Part shown: positions 35,439 to 44,195 of the stretch, piece after piece | Position numbering within the stretch: position 1 is the first letter of the stretch | Layout: each line of letters begins with the position of its first letter | Assembly: GCF_902506205.1 (NCBI RefSeq) | Contig: NZ_LR732816.1 | Coordinates: 248,001-312,000, forward strand | Length of the DNA: 64,000 nucleotides | Direction of reading: 5' to 3' | Source of the DNA: Brevundimonas sp. G8 | GTDB taxonomy: Bacteria > Pseudomonadota > Alphaproteobacteria > Caulobacterales > Caulobacteraceae | The notes under the pieces: model-generated | Database searches by the model: none | The model's input: the letters and a program-made list of their open reading frames with translations, nothing else | Told to the model about the DNA's origin: nothing | Made by a program: the position numbers and the translations under genes

Positions 35439-36074
35439 ATGCCGCTATCGCACGCCAAACTGTGGAAGGCCGTCGACACATTAGCGCGACGCGAGGGCCT
35501 GACGCCGTCGGGCTTAGCCCGCCGCGCCGGTCTGGACGCCACCAGCTTCAACCCCTCCAAACGCTTTGGTCCAGGCGATCCGCCGCGTCCGCGCTGGCCA
35601 TCGACCGAGAGCATGACCTTGGTGCTTCAGGCAACTGGGGTGTCGCTGTCCGACTTCGCAGTCCTGGCCGATGATGCACCGGATAGACCCACCACCGTGC
35701 CGCTTCTCGGATTGGCCAAGGCGGGACAGGACGGGTTTTTCGACGATGCCGGCCTGCCGATAGGCGAAGGCTGGGATCAAACCGACCTGCCCCGCGCCAA
35801 GGACACTCTGTTCAGTCTGAAGATCACCGGCGATTCCATGTCGCCGCTCTATCGCGAGGGCGACCGGGTCATCGTCGATCAGGAGGCGACGCGCGTGCGG
35901 CGCGGCGACCGGGTCGTGGCCCGGCTGACGACCGGCGAGACCGTCGCCAAGGAGGTGACCAGCCTGACCAGCCGCACGGTCACCCTGTCCTCTATCAATC
36001 CAGAATATCCGCCCCGCCTCGTGCCGCGTCGCGAAATCGAATGGATGGCCCGCGTTCTGTGGGTCAGCCAGTAA
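35439..36074 (+). CDS. HTH-S24 (LexA/CI-like) repressor
   Basis: A 211-aa regulator. The N-terminal helix-turn-helix (TLARREGLTPSGLARRAGLD) is followed by a linker and an S24 peptidase domain with Ser133 (GDSMSPLYREGD) and Lys171 (ETVAKEV), the serine-lysine dyad of self-cleaving repressors. A candidate Ala-Gly cleavage bond is at 95-96 (LAKAGQDG). It could respond to RecA or act as a non-cleaving repressor. No phage genes are near. A shared terminator separates it from the convergent SH3 gene. Confidence 0.9.
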   Translation: MPLSHAKLWKAVDTLARREGLTPSGLARRAGLDATSFNPSKRFGPGDPPRPRWPSTESMTLVLQATGVSLSDFAVLADDAPDRPTTVPLLGLAKAGQDGFFDDAGLPIGEGWDQTDLPRAKDTLFSLKITGDSMSPLYREGDRVIVDQEATRVRRGDRVVARLTTGETVAKEVTSLTSRTVTLSSINPEYPPRLVPRREIEWMARVLWVSQ

Positions 36075-36084
36075 GCGCCAGCAG

Positions 36085-36116
36085 AAAGCCCCGCCCGGCG
36101 AACCGGACAGGGCTTT
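36085..36116. terminator. Bidirectional terminator between convergent genes
   Basis: AAAGCCC pairs with GGGCTTT, and inside the loop CCGG pairs with CCGG around GCGAA-like bases. The A/T-rich outer arms can serve as the U-tract in either direction. It lies 10 bp after the S24 gene and 20 bp from the SH3 gene. Confidence 0.7.
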
Positions 36117-36136
36117 CGATGGTCTTGGGTAAAGAC

Positions 36137-36610
36137 TTAGTTGGCCGAGACGTAGTGGGCGTTCACCCAACCGCCACCGGCGATCTGGACCCATTCACCT
36201 TGCGAACCGATGGCGGTGAAGGGCTGGCCTGCCGACAGGGTGCCGGCCTGGCGATAGTTGGTGCCGGGGCCGCTGCGGATACGCAGGTTGGACGAGGCGC
36301 GATATTGCGAGCCGTTCGACGTGGTCGCGGCACGCGTCCGCTGCTGGTTGCAGCCGATGTACGACCCGGCCGCGGCGCCAGCGCCTGCGCCGACGATGGT
36401 GCCGGCGGTGCGCTCGTTACGCGCCAGGTTGGAACCCACCACGCCGCCGACGACGGCGCCGATCAGGGCGCCCGCGCGCTGGCGACCACCGGGGGCGTCG
36501 CAGTTGGTCACGCCATTGGCTTGAGCCTGGGCGGCCATCGGTGCGGCCGTCACCATGGCGGCCAGAGCAGCAGCCGTGGCCAGACCGGTCTTGAAAATCT
36601 TGTTCGACAT
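36137..36610 (-). CDS. Secreted glycine-zipper and SH3b domain protein
   Basis: A 157-aa protein with a signal peptide (cleavage after AAQAQ near residue 30). The middle has a glycine-zipper segment (GALIGAVVGGVVGSNLA, AGTIVGAGAGAAAGSYIG) that may insert in the outer membrane. The C-terminal 60 residues are a bacterial SH3 domain (NLRIRSGPGTNYRQAGTL, WVQIAGGGWVNAHYV), which often binds cell-wall material. AGGAGA lies seven bases before the ATG. A role in the envelope is inferred. Confidence 0.88.
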   Translation of the reverse strand: MSNKIFKTGLATAAALAAMVTAAPMAAQAQANGVTNCDAPGGRQRAGALIGAVVGGVVGSNLARNERTAGTIVGAGAGAAAGSYIGCNQQRTRAATTSNGSQYRASSNLRIRSGPGTNYRQAGTLSAGQPFTAIGSQGEWVQIAGGGWVNAHYVSAN

Positions 36611-36717
36611 AACTCTTCTCCTGTCAGCGCGTTTGCCGATGAGGGGAGAATGCCTGGACGAACCTGAAGGCTCCCGGAGCTTCGCCGTTATTTTCGGTTC
36701 ATGTTTGCGGCGGCTAC

Positions 36718-36749
36718 CGCGCTTCGCGCTACTTGAGGCGCGAAGCGCG
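36718..36749. terminator. Perfect 12-bp hairpin downstream of lysS
   Basis: CGCGCTTCGCGC pairs exactly with GCGCGAAGCGCG around an 8-base loop. It lies 12 bp beyond the lysS stop. There is no T-run on either strand, so it may be an atypical terminator or an RNA-end stabiliser. Confidence 0.5.
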
Positions 36750-36760
36750 AGATGTCGTGT

Positions 36761-38440
36761 CTAGGCAGCAAGCTCCCCGCTCGCACCCGCCTCGGTCAGT
36801 GCGATGGTCTGCGGCAGGCCATAAATCGCCGCGAACGAGCCAAAACGCGGGCCTTGGCTGGCGCCCAGCAGCACCTCGTACAACGCTCCAAACCAGGCCC
36901 GCAGCGGCTCGAACTCATGCGCCTTACCCACGGCATAGACTTCGCCCTGGATCAGCTCGCCGTCGGTCGTGTCCGCAGGCAAAGCCTTCAACCGCTCCGC
37001 CAGGTCCAGCAGCGCCGCCTTCTCCTTGTCGTCCGGCAGGCGGTACGACTTCGAGGGCTTCACGAAGTCCTCGTAATAGTTCAGCGCCGACCCCATCAGC
37101 CGATCCAGCAGCGGCTCGTTCTGCGGCGTCGCCTCGGGCAGATATTTGGCGAAATAGGCCCACAGCTGATCCTTGGTCGAGGCGTTGGCCACGCCGACCA
37201 GGTTCAGCAGCAGGGCGAAGGACACCGGCGACGTGTGGGTCGGCGGATCGCCCGCATGGATCGACCAGACGGCGTTGTCGATCCGCTTGGCAGGCTCCTG
37301 GGTCTTGTAGCTTTCGATGAAGGCCAGATAGTCGTCGATCGCGCGGGGAATTACATTGAAGTGCAGGCTCTTGGCCGACTTCGGCGACTGGAACATGTAC
37401 CATGACAGCGACTCCGGCGTGCCGTAGCGCAGCCACTCGTCCATCGTCAGGCCATTGCCCTTGGACTTGGAGATCTTCTTGCCCTCGATGTCGAGGAAGA
37501 GTTCGTAGTTGAAGCCTTCCGGCGGCGTGCCGCCCAGGGCGCGGCACAGCTTGGAGCTTTCGCGCACGCTCTCGATCAGGTCCTTGCCCGACATCTCGTA
37601 ATCGACGTCCAGCGCGACCCAGCGCATGGCCCAGTCGGGCTTCCATTGCAGCTTCACATGGCCGCCGGTGACAGGAACTTCGGTGCGGTTGCCCGGCTCG
37701 CCGGCCGGATCCTCGAAGGTGATGGTTCCCTTCTCGACGTCGCGCGCCAGGGTCGGGACCTGCAGCACATGGCCGGTGATCGGGCTGACCGGCAGGAAGG
37801 GCGAATAGGTGGCGCGCCGCTCCTCGCCCAGGGTCGGCAGCATAATGGCCATGACCGCGTCGAACCGTTCCAGCAGCGTCAGCAGCGTCGCGTCGAACCG
37901 GCCGGACTTGTAGGTCTCGGTCGAGCTCATGAACTCGTAGTCGAAGCCGAACGAATCCAGGAAAGCCTGCAGCCGCGCATTGTTGTGCGCCCCGAAACTG
38001 TCGTGCGTGCCGAAGGGGTCGCGCACACGCGTCAGGGACAGGTGCAGGTCTTCGCGCAGCATTTCCGGGTTCGGGATGCCCTCGGGCACCTTGCGCAGCC
38101 CATCCATGTCGTCGCTGAAGGCGATCAGGCGCGTCGGCCAATGATCGCCGGTCAGGGCGCGGAAGGCGTTGCGCACCATGGTCGTGCGCGCCACCTCCCC
38201 GAAGGTGCCCATGTGCGGCAGGCCCGACGGGCCATAACCGGTCTCAAGGACCACCGGCTTTTGCAGCGCCGGGAAGGTCGCCAACGCCTCGTCCGCCTTG
38301 CCCGCGTCGATCAACAGTTTCGCCGCGTCCCGCTCGGCGTCGGTCAGGCGCTTCTTCAGCACATGGGCCAGCAGATTGCGGGCTTGTTCGAACGGCCAGG
38401 ACTTGGCCTCGCGGGCGAGGGTTTCGAGGTTCTGCAACAT
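36761..38440 (-). CDS. lysS: Class I lysyl-tRNA synthetase
   Basis: A 559-aa class I LysRS (LysK type), the archaeal-like form that most alphaproteobacteria use in place of the class II enzyme. HIGH-like motif HMGT is at 76-79 (GYGPSGLPHMGTF), and KMSKS-like KISKS is near 320 (GKKISKSKGNG). The C-terminus is helical, for anticodon binding. It charges tRNA-Lys with lysine. It reads toward the SH3 gene, with a strong hairpin between. Confidence 0.96.
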   Translation of the reverse strand: MLQNLETLAREAKSWPFEQARNLLAHVLKKRLTDAERDAAKLLIDAGKADEALATFPALQKPVVLETGYGPSGLPHMGTFGEVARTTMVRNAFRALTGDHWPTRLIAFSDDMDGLRKVPEGIPNPEMLREDLHLSLTRVRDPFGTHDSFGAHNNARLQAFLDSFGFDYEFMSSTETYKSGRFDATLLTLLERFDAVMAIMLPTLGEERRATYSPFLPVSPITGHVLQVPTLARDVEKGTITFEDPAGEPGNRTEVPVTGGHVKLQWKPDWAMRWVALDVDYEMSGKDLIESVRESSKLCRALGGTPPEGFNYELFLDIEGKKISKSKGNGLTMDEWLRYGTPESLSWYMFQSPKSAKSLHFNVIPRAIDDYLAFIESYKTQEPAKRIDNAVWSIHAGDPPTHTSPVSFALLLNLVGVANASTKDQLWAYFAKYLPEATPQNEPLLDRLMGSALNYYEDFVKPSKSYRLPDDKEKAALLDLAERLKALPADTTDGELIQGEVYAVGKAHEFEPLRAWFGALYEVLLGASQGPRFGSFAAIYGLPQTIALTEAGASGELAA

Positions 38441-38492
38441 GTCGGCGGTTTGCAGTCTGCATACCGCCCGGTCAACCGCTTAGCCGCCGCGA

Positions 38493-38849
38493 TCAGCCCT
38501 TGGCGGCCCCAGTGGCAGCAATGACGATGACTTCCACCAGATATTCCGGCGATGCCAGTCGGCTCTCACCGGTGGCGCGGGCGGGCGGATTGGCGGTGTC
38601 CACCCAGCCGTCCCAGACGCTGTTCATCGCGTCGAAATCGCCGATGTCGGCCAGCCAGATCTGGGCCATCAGGATCTTCGACTTGTCGCTGCCCGCCTCG
38701 GCCAGCAACGCCTCGACCTCGGCCAAGGCCGTTTTCGTCTGGGCGATGACGTCGTCGCCGGGCTCTCCGACCTGACCGGCCAGATAGATGGTGTCGCCGT
38801 AGATGACGGCTTCGCTCATGCGGGCGCCGGGCTGGATGCGGGTGATCAT
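38493..38849 (-). CDS. RidA family protein
   Basis: A 118-aa protein of the RidA/YjgF/UK114 family (MITRIQPGARMSEAVIYGDT, YLAGQVGEP, VSLAEVEALLAEAGSD-like helix, RATGESRLASPEYLVEV). Canonical RidA hydrolyses reactive enamines and imines; the catalytic Arg is in PPARATGESRL. The ATG at 38849 follows AGGAACCCGTC, a fair ribosome binding site; codons upstream overlap the next gene and are not family-like. Confidence 0.88.
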   Translation of the reverse strand: MITRIQPGARMSEAVIYGDTIYLAGQVGEPGDDVIAQTKTALAEVEALLAEAGSDKSKILMAQIWLADIGDFDAMNSVWDGWVDTANPPARATGESRLASPEYLVEVIVIAATGAAKG

Positions 38850-38910
38850 GACGGGTTCCTCTGAACGTGCAGTCGCACCTATCGCCGCCCGCCTCTCGCC
38901 TGTCGAGCGC

Positions 38911-39387
38911 TTAGCGGCGGCTGAACCGCGCAACGGTCAAGCCGACGACCAGCGCGCCCGCACCGACGATCAGGGCGTCCTCGATCAGACCGCTGCGCGT
39001 CTGGCCGATGCGAGCCATGGCCTTCTTGCGACCGGCCAGGGTCAGATAGGCCAGCGGCACGGCGGTCGCGACGGCGACTCCGGCGCCCAGTTTCTCCTTG
39101 CCGCGCGGCGCCAGGGCCGATCCCGCGATCCCGGCGCTCATCACCCGCGCTAACAGCCCCAGGAAGACCGTGCGGTCGGGCGCCGACTTCATCTTGTCGC
39201 CCAGCAGTTCGCCGATACCCATGGCCAGGGAGCCGAACTTGAACAGCGGCTGGTTCAACAGGAAGACCCGCCCCGGCGTCGGCTTGTGCGCCAACTCGGC
39301 CGCGGCGATCGCCGCCATCGGGGTCATGGAACGGGCGCTGGCGACAGCGCCGATGAGAGCGGAGGGCAAGAGTTCGGTGATCTTCAT
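38911..39387 (-). CDS. DUF4126-like membrane protein
   Basis: A 158-aa integral membrane protein starting MKITELLPSALIGAVASARS. Segments near 10-30, 88-105, 110-125 and 138-155 are hydrophobic. The early SMTPMAAIAAAELAHKP stretch and FLGLLARVMSAGIAGSALA recall DUF4126 proteins, which have no known role. Another in-frame ATG lies at 39405. It ends 62 bp before RidA, which is on the same strand. Confidence 0.72.
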   Translation of the reverse strand: MKITELLPSALIGAVASARSMTPMAAIAAAELAHKPTPGRVFLLNQPLFKFGSLAMGIGELLGDKMKSAPDRTVFLGLLARVMSAGIAGSALAPRGKEKLGAGVAVATAVPLAYLTLAGRKKAMARIGQTRSGLIEDALIVGAGALVVGLTVARFSRR

Positions 39388-39417
39388 GCCGTCTGAACAC
39401 CGCAAGACGACGAGGGT

Positions 39418-39867
39418 TCAGCCGCGCGCCGCCAGAACGTTTCGGATCGCCAGGCTGGAGTGGATGCGCGACACCCCCGGCAGACGCGACAACACGTCCT
39501 TGTGGATCACCTCATAGGCGGCGATATCGGGCGCCACGGCCCGCACGATATAGTCGGCCTCGCCCGCCATCAGATAGCAGTCGCGGATTTCAGGGTGGTT
39601 GCGCACCGCCGCCTCGAACCGGCGCATATGGTCGTCGGTCTGTTTCTCCAGCGTGATCTCGACATAGGCCACCACCCCGTCGTCGGCGTCATTGGCCAGG
39701 ACGGCGGCATAGCCCCGGATTACGCCGCGCTCCTCAAGCCGTCGCACCCGACGTAGGCAGGCCGACGGCGAAAGGCCGACCGCAGAGGCGAGGTCCGCGT
39801 TGCTGACGCGGCCATCAGCGCGAAGCCGTTGAAGAATGCGCTGGTCGATTGGATCAAGCAGGGTCAC
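39418..39867 (-). CDS. Lrp/AsnC family transcriptional regulator, likely controlling dadA
   Basis: A 149-aa protein. The HTH is at 5-55 ([38 protein letters not shown]) and the RAM ligand domain follows ([38 protein letters not shown]). It is divergent from dadA, and two matching 16-bp repeats lie between them, so regulation of D-amino-acid catabolism in response to an amino acid is likely (as for DadR-like regulators). Confidence 0.93.
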   Translation of the reverse strand: MTLLDPIDQRILQRLRADGRVSNADLASAVGLSPSACLRRVRRLEERGVIRGYAAVLANDADDGVVAYVEITLEKQTDDHMRRFEAAVRNHPEIRDCYLMAGEADYIVRAVAPDIAAYEVIHKDVLSRLPGVSRIHSSLAIRNVLAARG

Positions 39868-39884
39868 AAGTTTCCGCCTTTCGA

Positions 39885-39930
39885 CCGCAGATTATTGCGC
39901 CTCACATCTATCAGCCGCAGATCATTGCGC
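39885..39930. repeat. Two 16-bp direct repeats in the lrp-dadA promoter region
   Basis: CCGCAGATTATTGCGC (39885-39900) and CCGCAGATCATTGCGC (39915-39930) differ at one base and are spaced exactly 30 bp, about three helical turns, placing both on one DNA face. Each has internal GCA...TGC symmetry. They are good candidates for Lrp-family dimer sites. Confidence 0.7.
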
Positions 39931-39999
39931 AAACAGGCAGGATCATCGAACGATGCGAGGGTAACTTCGCCGACAATCAACACGGTTCGGAAGCGTCAC

Positions 40000-41286
40000 A
40001 TGCAGGTTCTGGTTCTGGGTTCCGGCGTCATCGGCGTCACCACCGCCTGGTATCTCAATCAGGCGGGGCATGAGGTGACGGTGGTGGATCGCCAGAGCGG
40101 CCCTGCGCTGGAAACCAGCTTCGCCAACGCAGCCCAGATTTCCCCCGGTTATTCCGCGCCCTGGGCCGCTCCATCGATCCCGGTCAAGGCGATGAAGTGG
40201 CTGCTGATGCGCCACGCCCCGCTGATCGTGCGTCCGCGTCTGGACATGGCCATGGTGCGCTGGACGCTGGCCATGCTGCGCAACTGCACCCACGACCGCT
40301 ATGCGCTGAACAAGAGCCGGATGGTGCGCTTGGCCGAATACAGCCGCGACCAGCTGGACCTGCTGCGCCGCGACACCGGCATCGCCTATGAAGGCCGCCA
40401 GCAGGGCACGCTGCAGTTGTTCCGCACCGAAAAACAGCTGGCCGACGTGCACAAGGACGTGGACGTGCTGAAGGCCGCCGGCGTCCCTTGCGAGGTGCTG
40501 GATCGCGCCGGCTGCATCGCCGCCGAACCGGGTCTGGCCGCCTCCGATGTCGACTTCGTCGGGGGTCTGCGCCTGCCGCACGACGAAACGGGCGACTGTT
40601 TCCTGTTCACCAACGCCCTGGCGAAGCTGGCGGCGGAGCGGGGCGTGGTCTTCCATCACGAGACCGAAATCCACGCCATCACGACCACGGACGGCCGCGC
40701 GACCGGCGCCCTGACCAGCAAGGGGGCGATGTCCGCCGATCTGGTCGTCCTGGCGCTGGGCTCCTATTCGCCGATGATGGCCAAGCCCCTGGGCCTCGAC
40801 CTGCCGGTCTATCCGGTGAAGGGCTATTCGATCACGGCCCGGATCCTGGACGCCGACCGCGCGCCGGTCTCCACAGTAATGGACGAAAGCTACAAGGTGG
40901 CGATCACTCGCCTGGGCGACCGCATCCGCGTCGGCGGTATGGCCGAGCTGTCAGGCTACAACAACACCCTGCCCGCCCTGCGCCGTGAGACACTGGCCCA
41001 TTCTGTCGGCAGCCTGTTCCCCGGCGGCGGCGATCTGGCGGGCGCCAGCTACTGGTCCGGCCTGCGTCCCATGACGCCGGACGGCACGCCGGTCATCGGC
41101 GCGACGAAGATCCCCGGCCTCTATCTGAACACCGGCCATGGCACCCTGGGCTGGACCATGTCGTGCGGCTCGGCCCGCGTGCTGGCCGACATGATCGACG
41201 GCCGGTCGCCCGAGATCGACGCCCACGACCTGTCCCTGAACCGCTACGGCGCCTGGGCGGGGGCGTTCGCGCCCGGCTACAACTGA
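40000..41286 (+). CDS. dadA: D-amino acid dehydrogenase small subunit
   Basis: A 428-aa FAD enzyme that oxidises D-amino acids such as D-alanine to keto acids and passes electrons to quinones at the inner membrane. The FAD motif is [15 protein letters not shown] at the N-terminus. [19 protein letters not shown] and the C-terminal [37 protein letters not shown] are DadA hallmarks. The start is the ATG at 40000; codons open upstream are shadows of the regulator's promoter region. Confidence 0.96.
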   Translation: MQVLVLGSGVIGVTTAWYLNQAGHEVTVVDRQSGPALETSFANAAQISPGYSAPWAAPSIPVKAMKWLLMRHAPLIVRPRLDMAMVRWTLAMLRNCTHDRYALNKSRMVRLAEYSRDQLDLLRRDTGIAYEGRQQGTLQLFRTEKQLADVHKDVDVLKAAGVPCEVLDRAGCIAAEPGLAASDVDFVGGLRLPHDETGDCFLFTNALAKLAAERGVVFHHETEIHAITTTDGRATGALTSKGAMSADLVVLALGSYSPMMAKPLGLDLPVYPVKGYSITARILDADRAPVSTVMDESYKVAITRLGDRIRVGGMAELSGYNNTLPALRRETLAHSVGSLFPGGGDLAGASYWSGLRPMTPDGTPVIGATKIPGLYLNTGHGTLGWTMSCGSARVLADMIDGRSPEIDAHDLSLNRYGAWAGAFAPGYN

Positions 41287-41308
41287 CATCAGACGCTGAC
41301 CGGCGATT

Positions 41309-41417
41309 TTTACCGTCTGAAGTGTCTAATTCGTCTGAACTCCCGATGTCAGCAACCTGAGACACGAGCGAGAATTTACCGTCTAAAGTGTCTGAATCGT
41401 CTGAACTCACGCTGTCA
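41309..41417. repeat. Pair of 43-bp direct repeats between dadA and queA
   Basis: The two units lie at 41309-41351 and 41375-41417 and match at 38 of 43 positions, offset by 66 bp. Both begin TTTACCGTCT and end GTCTGAACTC followed by GTCA. Within each unit the octamer CGTCTGAA or a close variant recurs. No gene is supported across the 289-bp gap, so these look like regulatory or mobile-repeat DNA of unknown class. Confidence 0.75.
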
Positions 41418-41432
41418 AAGATCGGCACCCAT

Positions 41433-41459
41433 CCTAACACGCGGATAGGGCGCGTTAGG
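41433..41459. other. Imperfect hairpin after the repeat pair
   Basis: CCTAA and CGCG on the left pair with CGCG and TTAGG on the right, with a two-base bulge and a seven-base loop. There is no T-run. It may be a weak terminator for dadA or part of the queA leader. Confidence 0.35.
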
Positions 41460-41575
41460 GTAAAAGCCGTTCGGGCGGCAAATCCCTTTGGCAATCAAGA
41501 ACCCGTGCGACCGAAATGCGCTGGCAGCGCGTCCCGGCGTGGCGTGGGTCGCCCGACAGCCTTATAGAGCGCGCG

Positions 41576-42661
41576 ATGAAGACCGCCGATTTCGATTTCG
41601 ACCTGCCTGACGACCGGATTGCGCTGCGTCCGGCCGATCCGCGAGACTCTGCGCGACTGCTGGTCGTGAAGGGCGGCGCGCTGGACGACCGAGTCATCCG
41701 CGACCTGCCCGACTTCCTGAGACCCGGCGACGCCCTGGTGTTCAACGACACACGTGTCATCCCCGCCCGTCTGTCAGGCGTGCGCCAGCGCATAGGCGCC
41801 GAGGGTGAAACCCTGACGGTGGAGGTGGAGGCCACGCTGCATCACCGCGACGCTCCTGATGTCTGGTCCGCCTTCATGAAGCCGGGCAAGCGCATCAAAC
41901 CGGGCGACCGGATAAGGTTCGGCCTCGCCTCAGATGCCGCCTGCGACCTGGGCCGTCTGGACGCCACCGTCACGGCGAAGGGCGACGACGGTCTGATCAC
42001 CCTGACGTTCGACCTGTCCGGCCCGGCGCTGGACGACGCCATCCGCGACGTGGGGGTCATGCCCCTGCCGCCCTATATCGCCGCCAAAAGGCCCGAGGAC
42101 GACCGCGACCGTTCGGACTATCAGACGGTCTTCGCCGAACATGACGGGTCGGTCGCCGCCCCGACCGCCGGGCTGCATTTCACCCCTGCCCTGCTCGACG
42201 CGATACGGGCGAAAGGCGTCTCGACCCACGCCGTGACCCTGCACGTCGGGGCCGGCACCTTCCTGCCGGTCAAGGCCGACGACCTGGCCGATCACAAGAT
42301 GCACAGCGAGTGGGGCGAGGTGTCAGCCGAGACCGCCGTCGCCCTGAACGGCGTCCACGCGAACGGCGGCCGCATCGTCTGCGTCGGCACCACCAGCTTG
42401 CGTCTGCTGGAAAGCGCCACGGCCGAGGACGGCGAAATCAAGCCCTTCCACGGCGACACGGCCATCTTCATCACGCCGGGCTATCGGTTCCGGGCGGTCG
42501 ATGTGCTGATGACCAACTTCCACCTGCCGAAATCGACGCTGTTCATGCTGGTCAGCGCCTTTGCCGGCAGCGCGACGATGAAGGCGGCCTACGCCCACGC
42601 CATCGCCGACGGCTATCGCTTCTATTCCTACGGCGACGGATCGCTGCTTTTCCGCAACTGA
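41576..42661 (+). CDS. queA: S-adenosylmethionine:tRNA ribosyltransferase-isomerase QueA
   Basis: A 361-aa enzyme that makes epoxyqueuosine in tRNA from preQ1 and the ribosyl part of SAM. Family motifs are present: [20 protein letters not shown] near the start, [43 protein letters not shown] and [17 protein letters not shown]. The start ATG at 41576 ([11 protein letters not shown]) is typical; 20 further open codons upstream are not. It completes the queC-D-E set found at 28.8-30.5 kb. Confidence 0.96.
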   Translation: MKTADFDFDLPDDRIALRPADPRDSARLLVVKGGALDDRVIRDLPDFLRPGDALVFNDTRVIPARLSGVRQRIGAEGETLTVEVEATLHHRDAPDVWSAFMKPGKRIKPGDRIRFGLASDAACDLGRLDATVTAKGDDGLITLTFDLSGPALDDAIRDVGVMPLPPYIAAKRPEDDRDRSDYQTVFAEHDGSVAAPTAGLHFTPALLDAIRAKGVSTHAVTLHVGAGTFLPVKADDLADHKMHSEWGEVSAETAVALNGVHANGGRIVCVGTTSLRLLESATAEDGEIKPFHGDTAIFITPGYRFRAVDVLMTNFHLPKSTLFMLVSAFAGSATMKAAYAHAIADGYRFYSYGDGSLLFRN

Positions 42662-42668
42662 TCGCGGG

Positions 42669-43343
42669 TCAGGGCCACAGTCGGCCCGACCGCCAGGCCT
42701 CACCGTCGCGCTCGAACCGCAGCCGGTCATGCAGGCGAAACGGCCGGTCGCGCCAGAACTCGACCGATTGCGGCGCCACCCGCCAGCCGGTCCAATGCTC
42801 GGGACGGGGCACGTCCTGGCCGTCGAACCGCGCCGTTTCGCGACCCACGGCCTCTTCCAGCACCGTGCGATCCGAAAGGGGCCGAGACTGGTCCGAGGCC
42901 CAGGCGCCGATGCGGCTTTCGCGGGCCCGGCTGGCGAAATAGGCGTCGGCTTCGGTTGCCGACACCGGCTCGACCGCGCCGCGCACCCGCACCTGACGAC
43001 GCAGCGACTTCCAGTGGAAGGTCAGGGCGGCGGCGGCGCAGCCGGCCAGCTCCACGCCCTTTGCGCTCTCGCTGTTGGAATAGAAGGTGAAGCCGCGCGC
43101 ATCGACGTCCTTCAGCAGGACGATCCGCGCATCCGGCAGGCCGTCCGCATCGACGGTGGACAGGGTCATGGCGTTGGGATCGTTCGGCTCGTGCGCCCGC
43201 GCGTCAGCCAGCCATTCGACGAAAAGTCCGATGGGTTCGGCGCGCGTGAAGATCGTCTCGTCGCCATTGGCGGCCAGGGCGGCGGCGTAGTCGCGGGCGT
43301 ATTCCTCACGCGACGGGCTGGGGGGGATCACGGATGCGGTCAT
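42669..43343 (-). CDS. pdxH: Pyridoxine/pyridoxamine 5'-phosphate oxidase
   Basis: A 224-aa FMN enzyme of PLP synthesis and salvage. Signatures are [49 protein letters not shown] and the C-terminal [16 protein letters not shown]. It is convergent with queA (7 bp apart) and divergent from the J-domain-like gene. Confidence 0.95.
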   Translation of the reverse strand: MTASVIPPSPSREEYARDYAAALAANGDETIFTRAEPIGLFVEWLADARAHEPNDPNAMTLSTVDADGLPDARIVLLKDVDARGFTFYSNSESAKGVELAGCAAAALTFHWKSLRRQVRVRGAVEPVSATEADAYFASRARESRIGAWASDQSRPLSDRTVLEEAVGRETARFDGQDVPRPEHWTGWRVAPQSVEFWRDRPFRLHDRLRFERDGEAWRSGRLWP

Positions 43344-43413
43344 ATCAGTGATCTAATCCCTGGGAGCCGTTCTGGAAATGATCGAGGTCAAAACGGCCGT
43401 TTGCGCAGCACGG

Positions 43414-43429
43414 TTAACCGCCCATTGAC
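43414..43429. promoter_or_regulatory. CtrA-like site before the J-domain-like gene
   Basis: TTAA-CCGCCCA-TTGAC matches the CtrA box TTAA-N7-TTAAC at 8 of 9 positions. It lies 24 bp before the ATG at 43453, between pdxH and that gene. Confidence 0.5.
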
Positions 43430-43452
43430 CCTGATGAGCGAACGGTGACGGG

Positions 43453-44187
43453 ATGAGCGCGCATGGTCACCCCTCCGATGTTTCCGGCGTCCGCGAGGCC
43501 CTTTCGACGCTGGGTCTCAGCGGCGATGTCGACGCCGCCGCGCTGAAGACCGCCTTCCGCGCGGCGGTCAAGGCGGCGCGTCCCGATCAAACCGGAGGCG
43601 ACGCCGAGCGGTTCCGCCGCGTGATCGCCGCCTATCGCCTGATCCAGGCGCATCAGCCCGCCCGGCCGGCCCTGTCCCCGCCCAAGCAGCGTCCCGCGCC
43701 TGCCCCCGTGCTGGTGCTCACCCCCATGCAGGCCATCGCCGGCGCGCGCGTCGAATTGCGGCTGGGCGCGCGAGTGGTGCGGGTCACAGCGCCGGCTGGC
43801 CTGCGGAGCGGCGATCATCTGCGATTGCGGCGCGGCGCGGCGGATGGCGGCGACCTCTATCTGTCGGTTCTGATCCGGCCCGAGGACGGGATGTCGGTCG
43901 TCGGCGACGACATCTTCATGACCTGGCCCACGGAACAGCGCCTGATGGCCGACGGCGGGCGGGTCGAGATCGAGACCCACGCGGGTACGCGTTCGGCCTG
44001 GATCACGGCCGACATGGCCGCGCCGGTGCGAGTTCGCCTGAAAGGCCTGGGCCTGCCGGCGCGCGGATCGCGCGAGGCCGGGCATCTGTTCGTGACGTTG
44101 ACGCCGTCGTCGGACGTGCCCTCGGCGGCGGAAGACCTGTTGCTGCGGTTCACGCGGGTCTGGACGCAGGAGCGTCTGGCGGCATAA
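43453..44187 (+). CDS. DnaJ-like protein with degenerate J-domain (RPD instead of HPD)
   Basis: A 244-aa protein. Residues 12-65 are a J-domain-like fold ([32 protein letters not shown]), but the catalytic HPD tripeptide that activates Hsp70 reads Arg43-Pro-Asp. The rest is DnaJ C-terminal peptide-binding sequence ([44 protein letters not shown]). It is CbpA-like without a Gly/Phe or zinc region. It probably cannot stimulate DnaK in the usual way. aroC follows 8 bp later and is probably co-transcribed. Confidence 0.85.
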   Translation: MSAHGHPSDVSGVREALSTLGLSGDVDAAALKTAFRAAVKAARPDQTGGDAERFRRVIAAYRLIQAHQPARPALSPPKQRPAPAPVLVLTPMQAIAGARVELRLGARVVRVTAPAGLRSGDHLRLRRGAADGGDLYLSVLIRPEDGMSVVGDDIFMTWPTEQRLMADGGRVEIETHAGTRSAWITADMAAPVRVRLKGLGLPARGSREAGHLFVTLTPSSDVPSAAEDLLLRFTRVWTQERLAA

Positions 44188-44195
44188 GTCACCGC

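Noticed and set aside
41288-41420. A coding reading of the 43-bp repeats
   Set aside because: The shared frame gives YRLKCL and RLNS peptides but has no start codon with a ribosome binding site and runs out of dadA's stop; it is treated as noncoding repeat.
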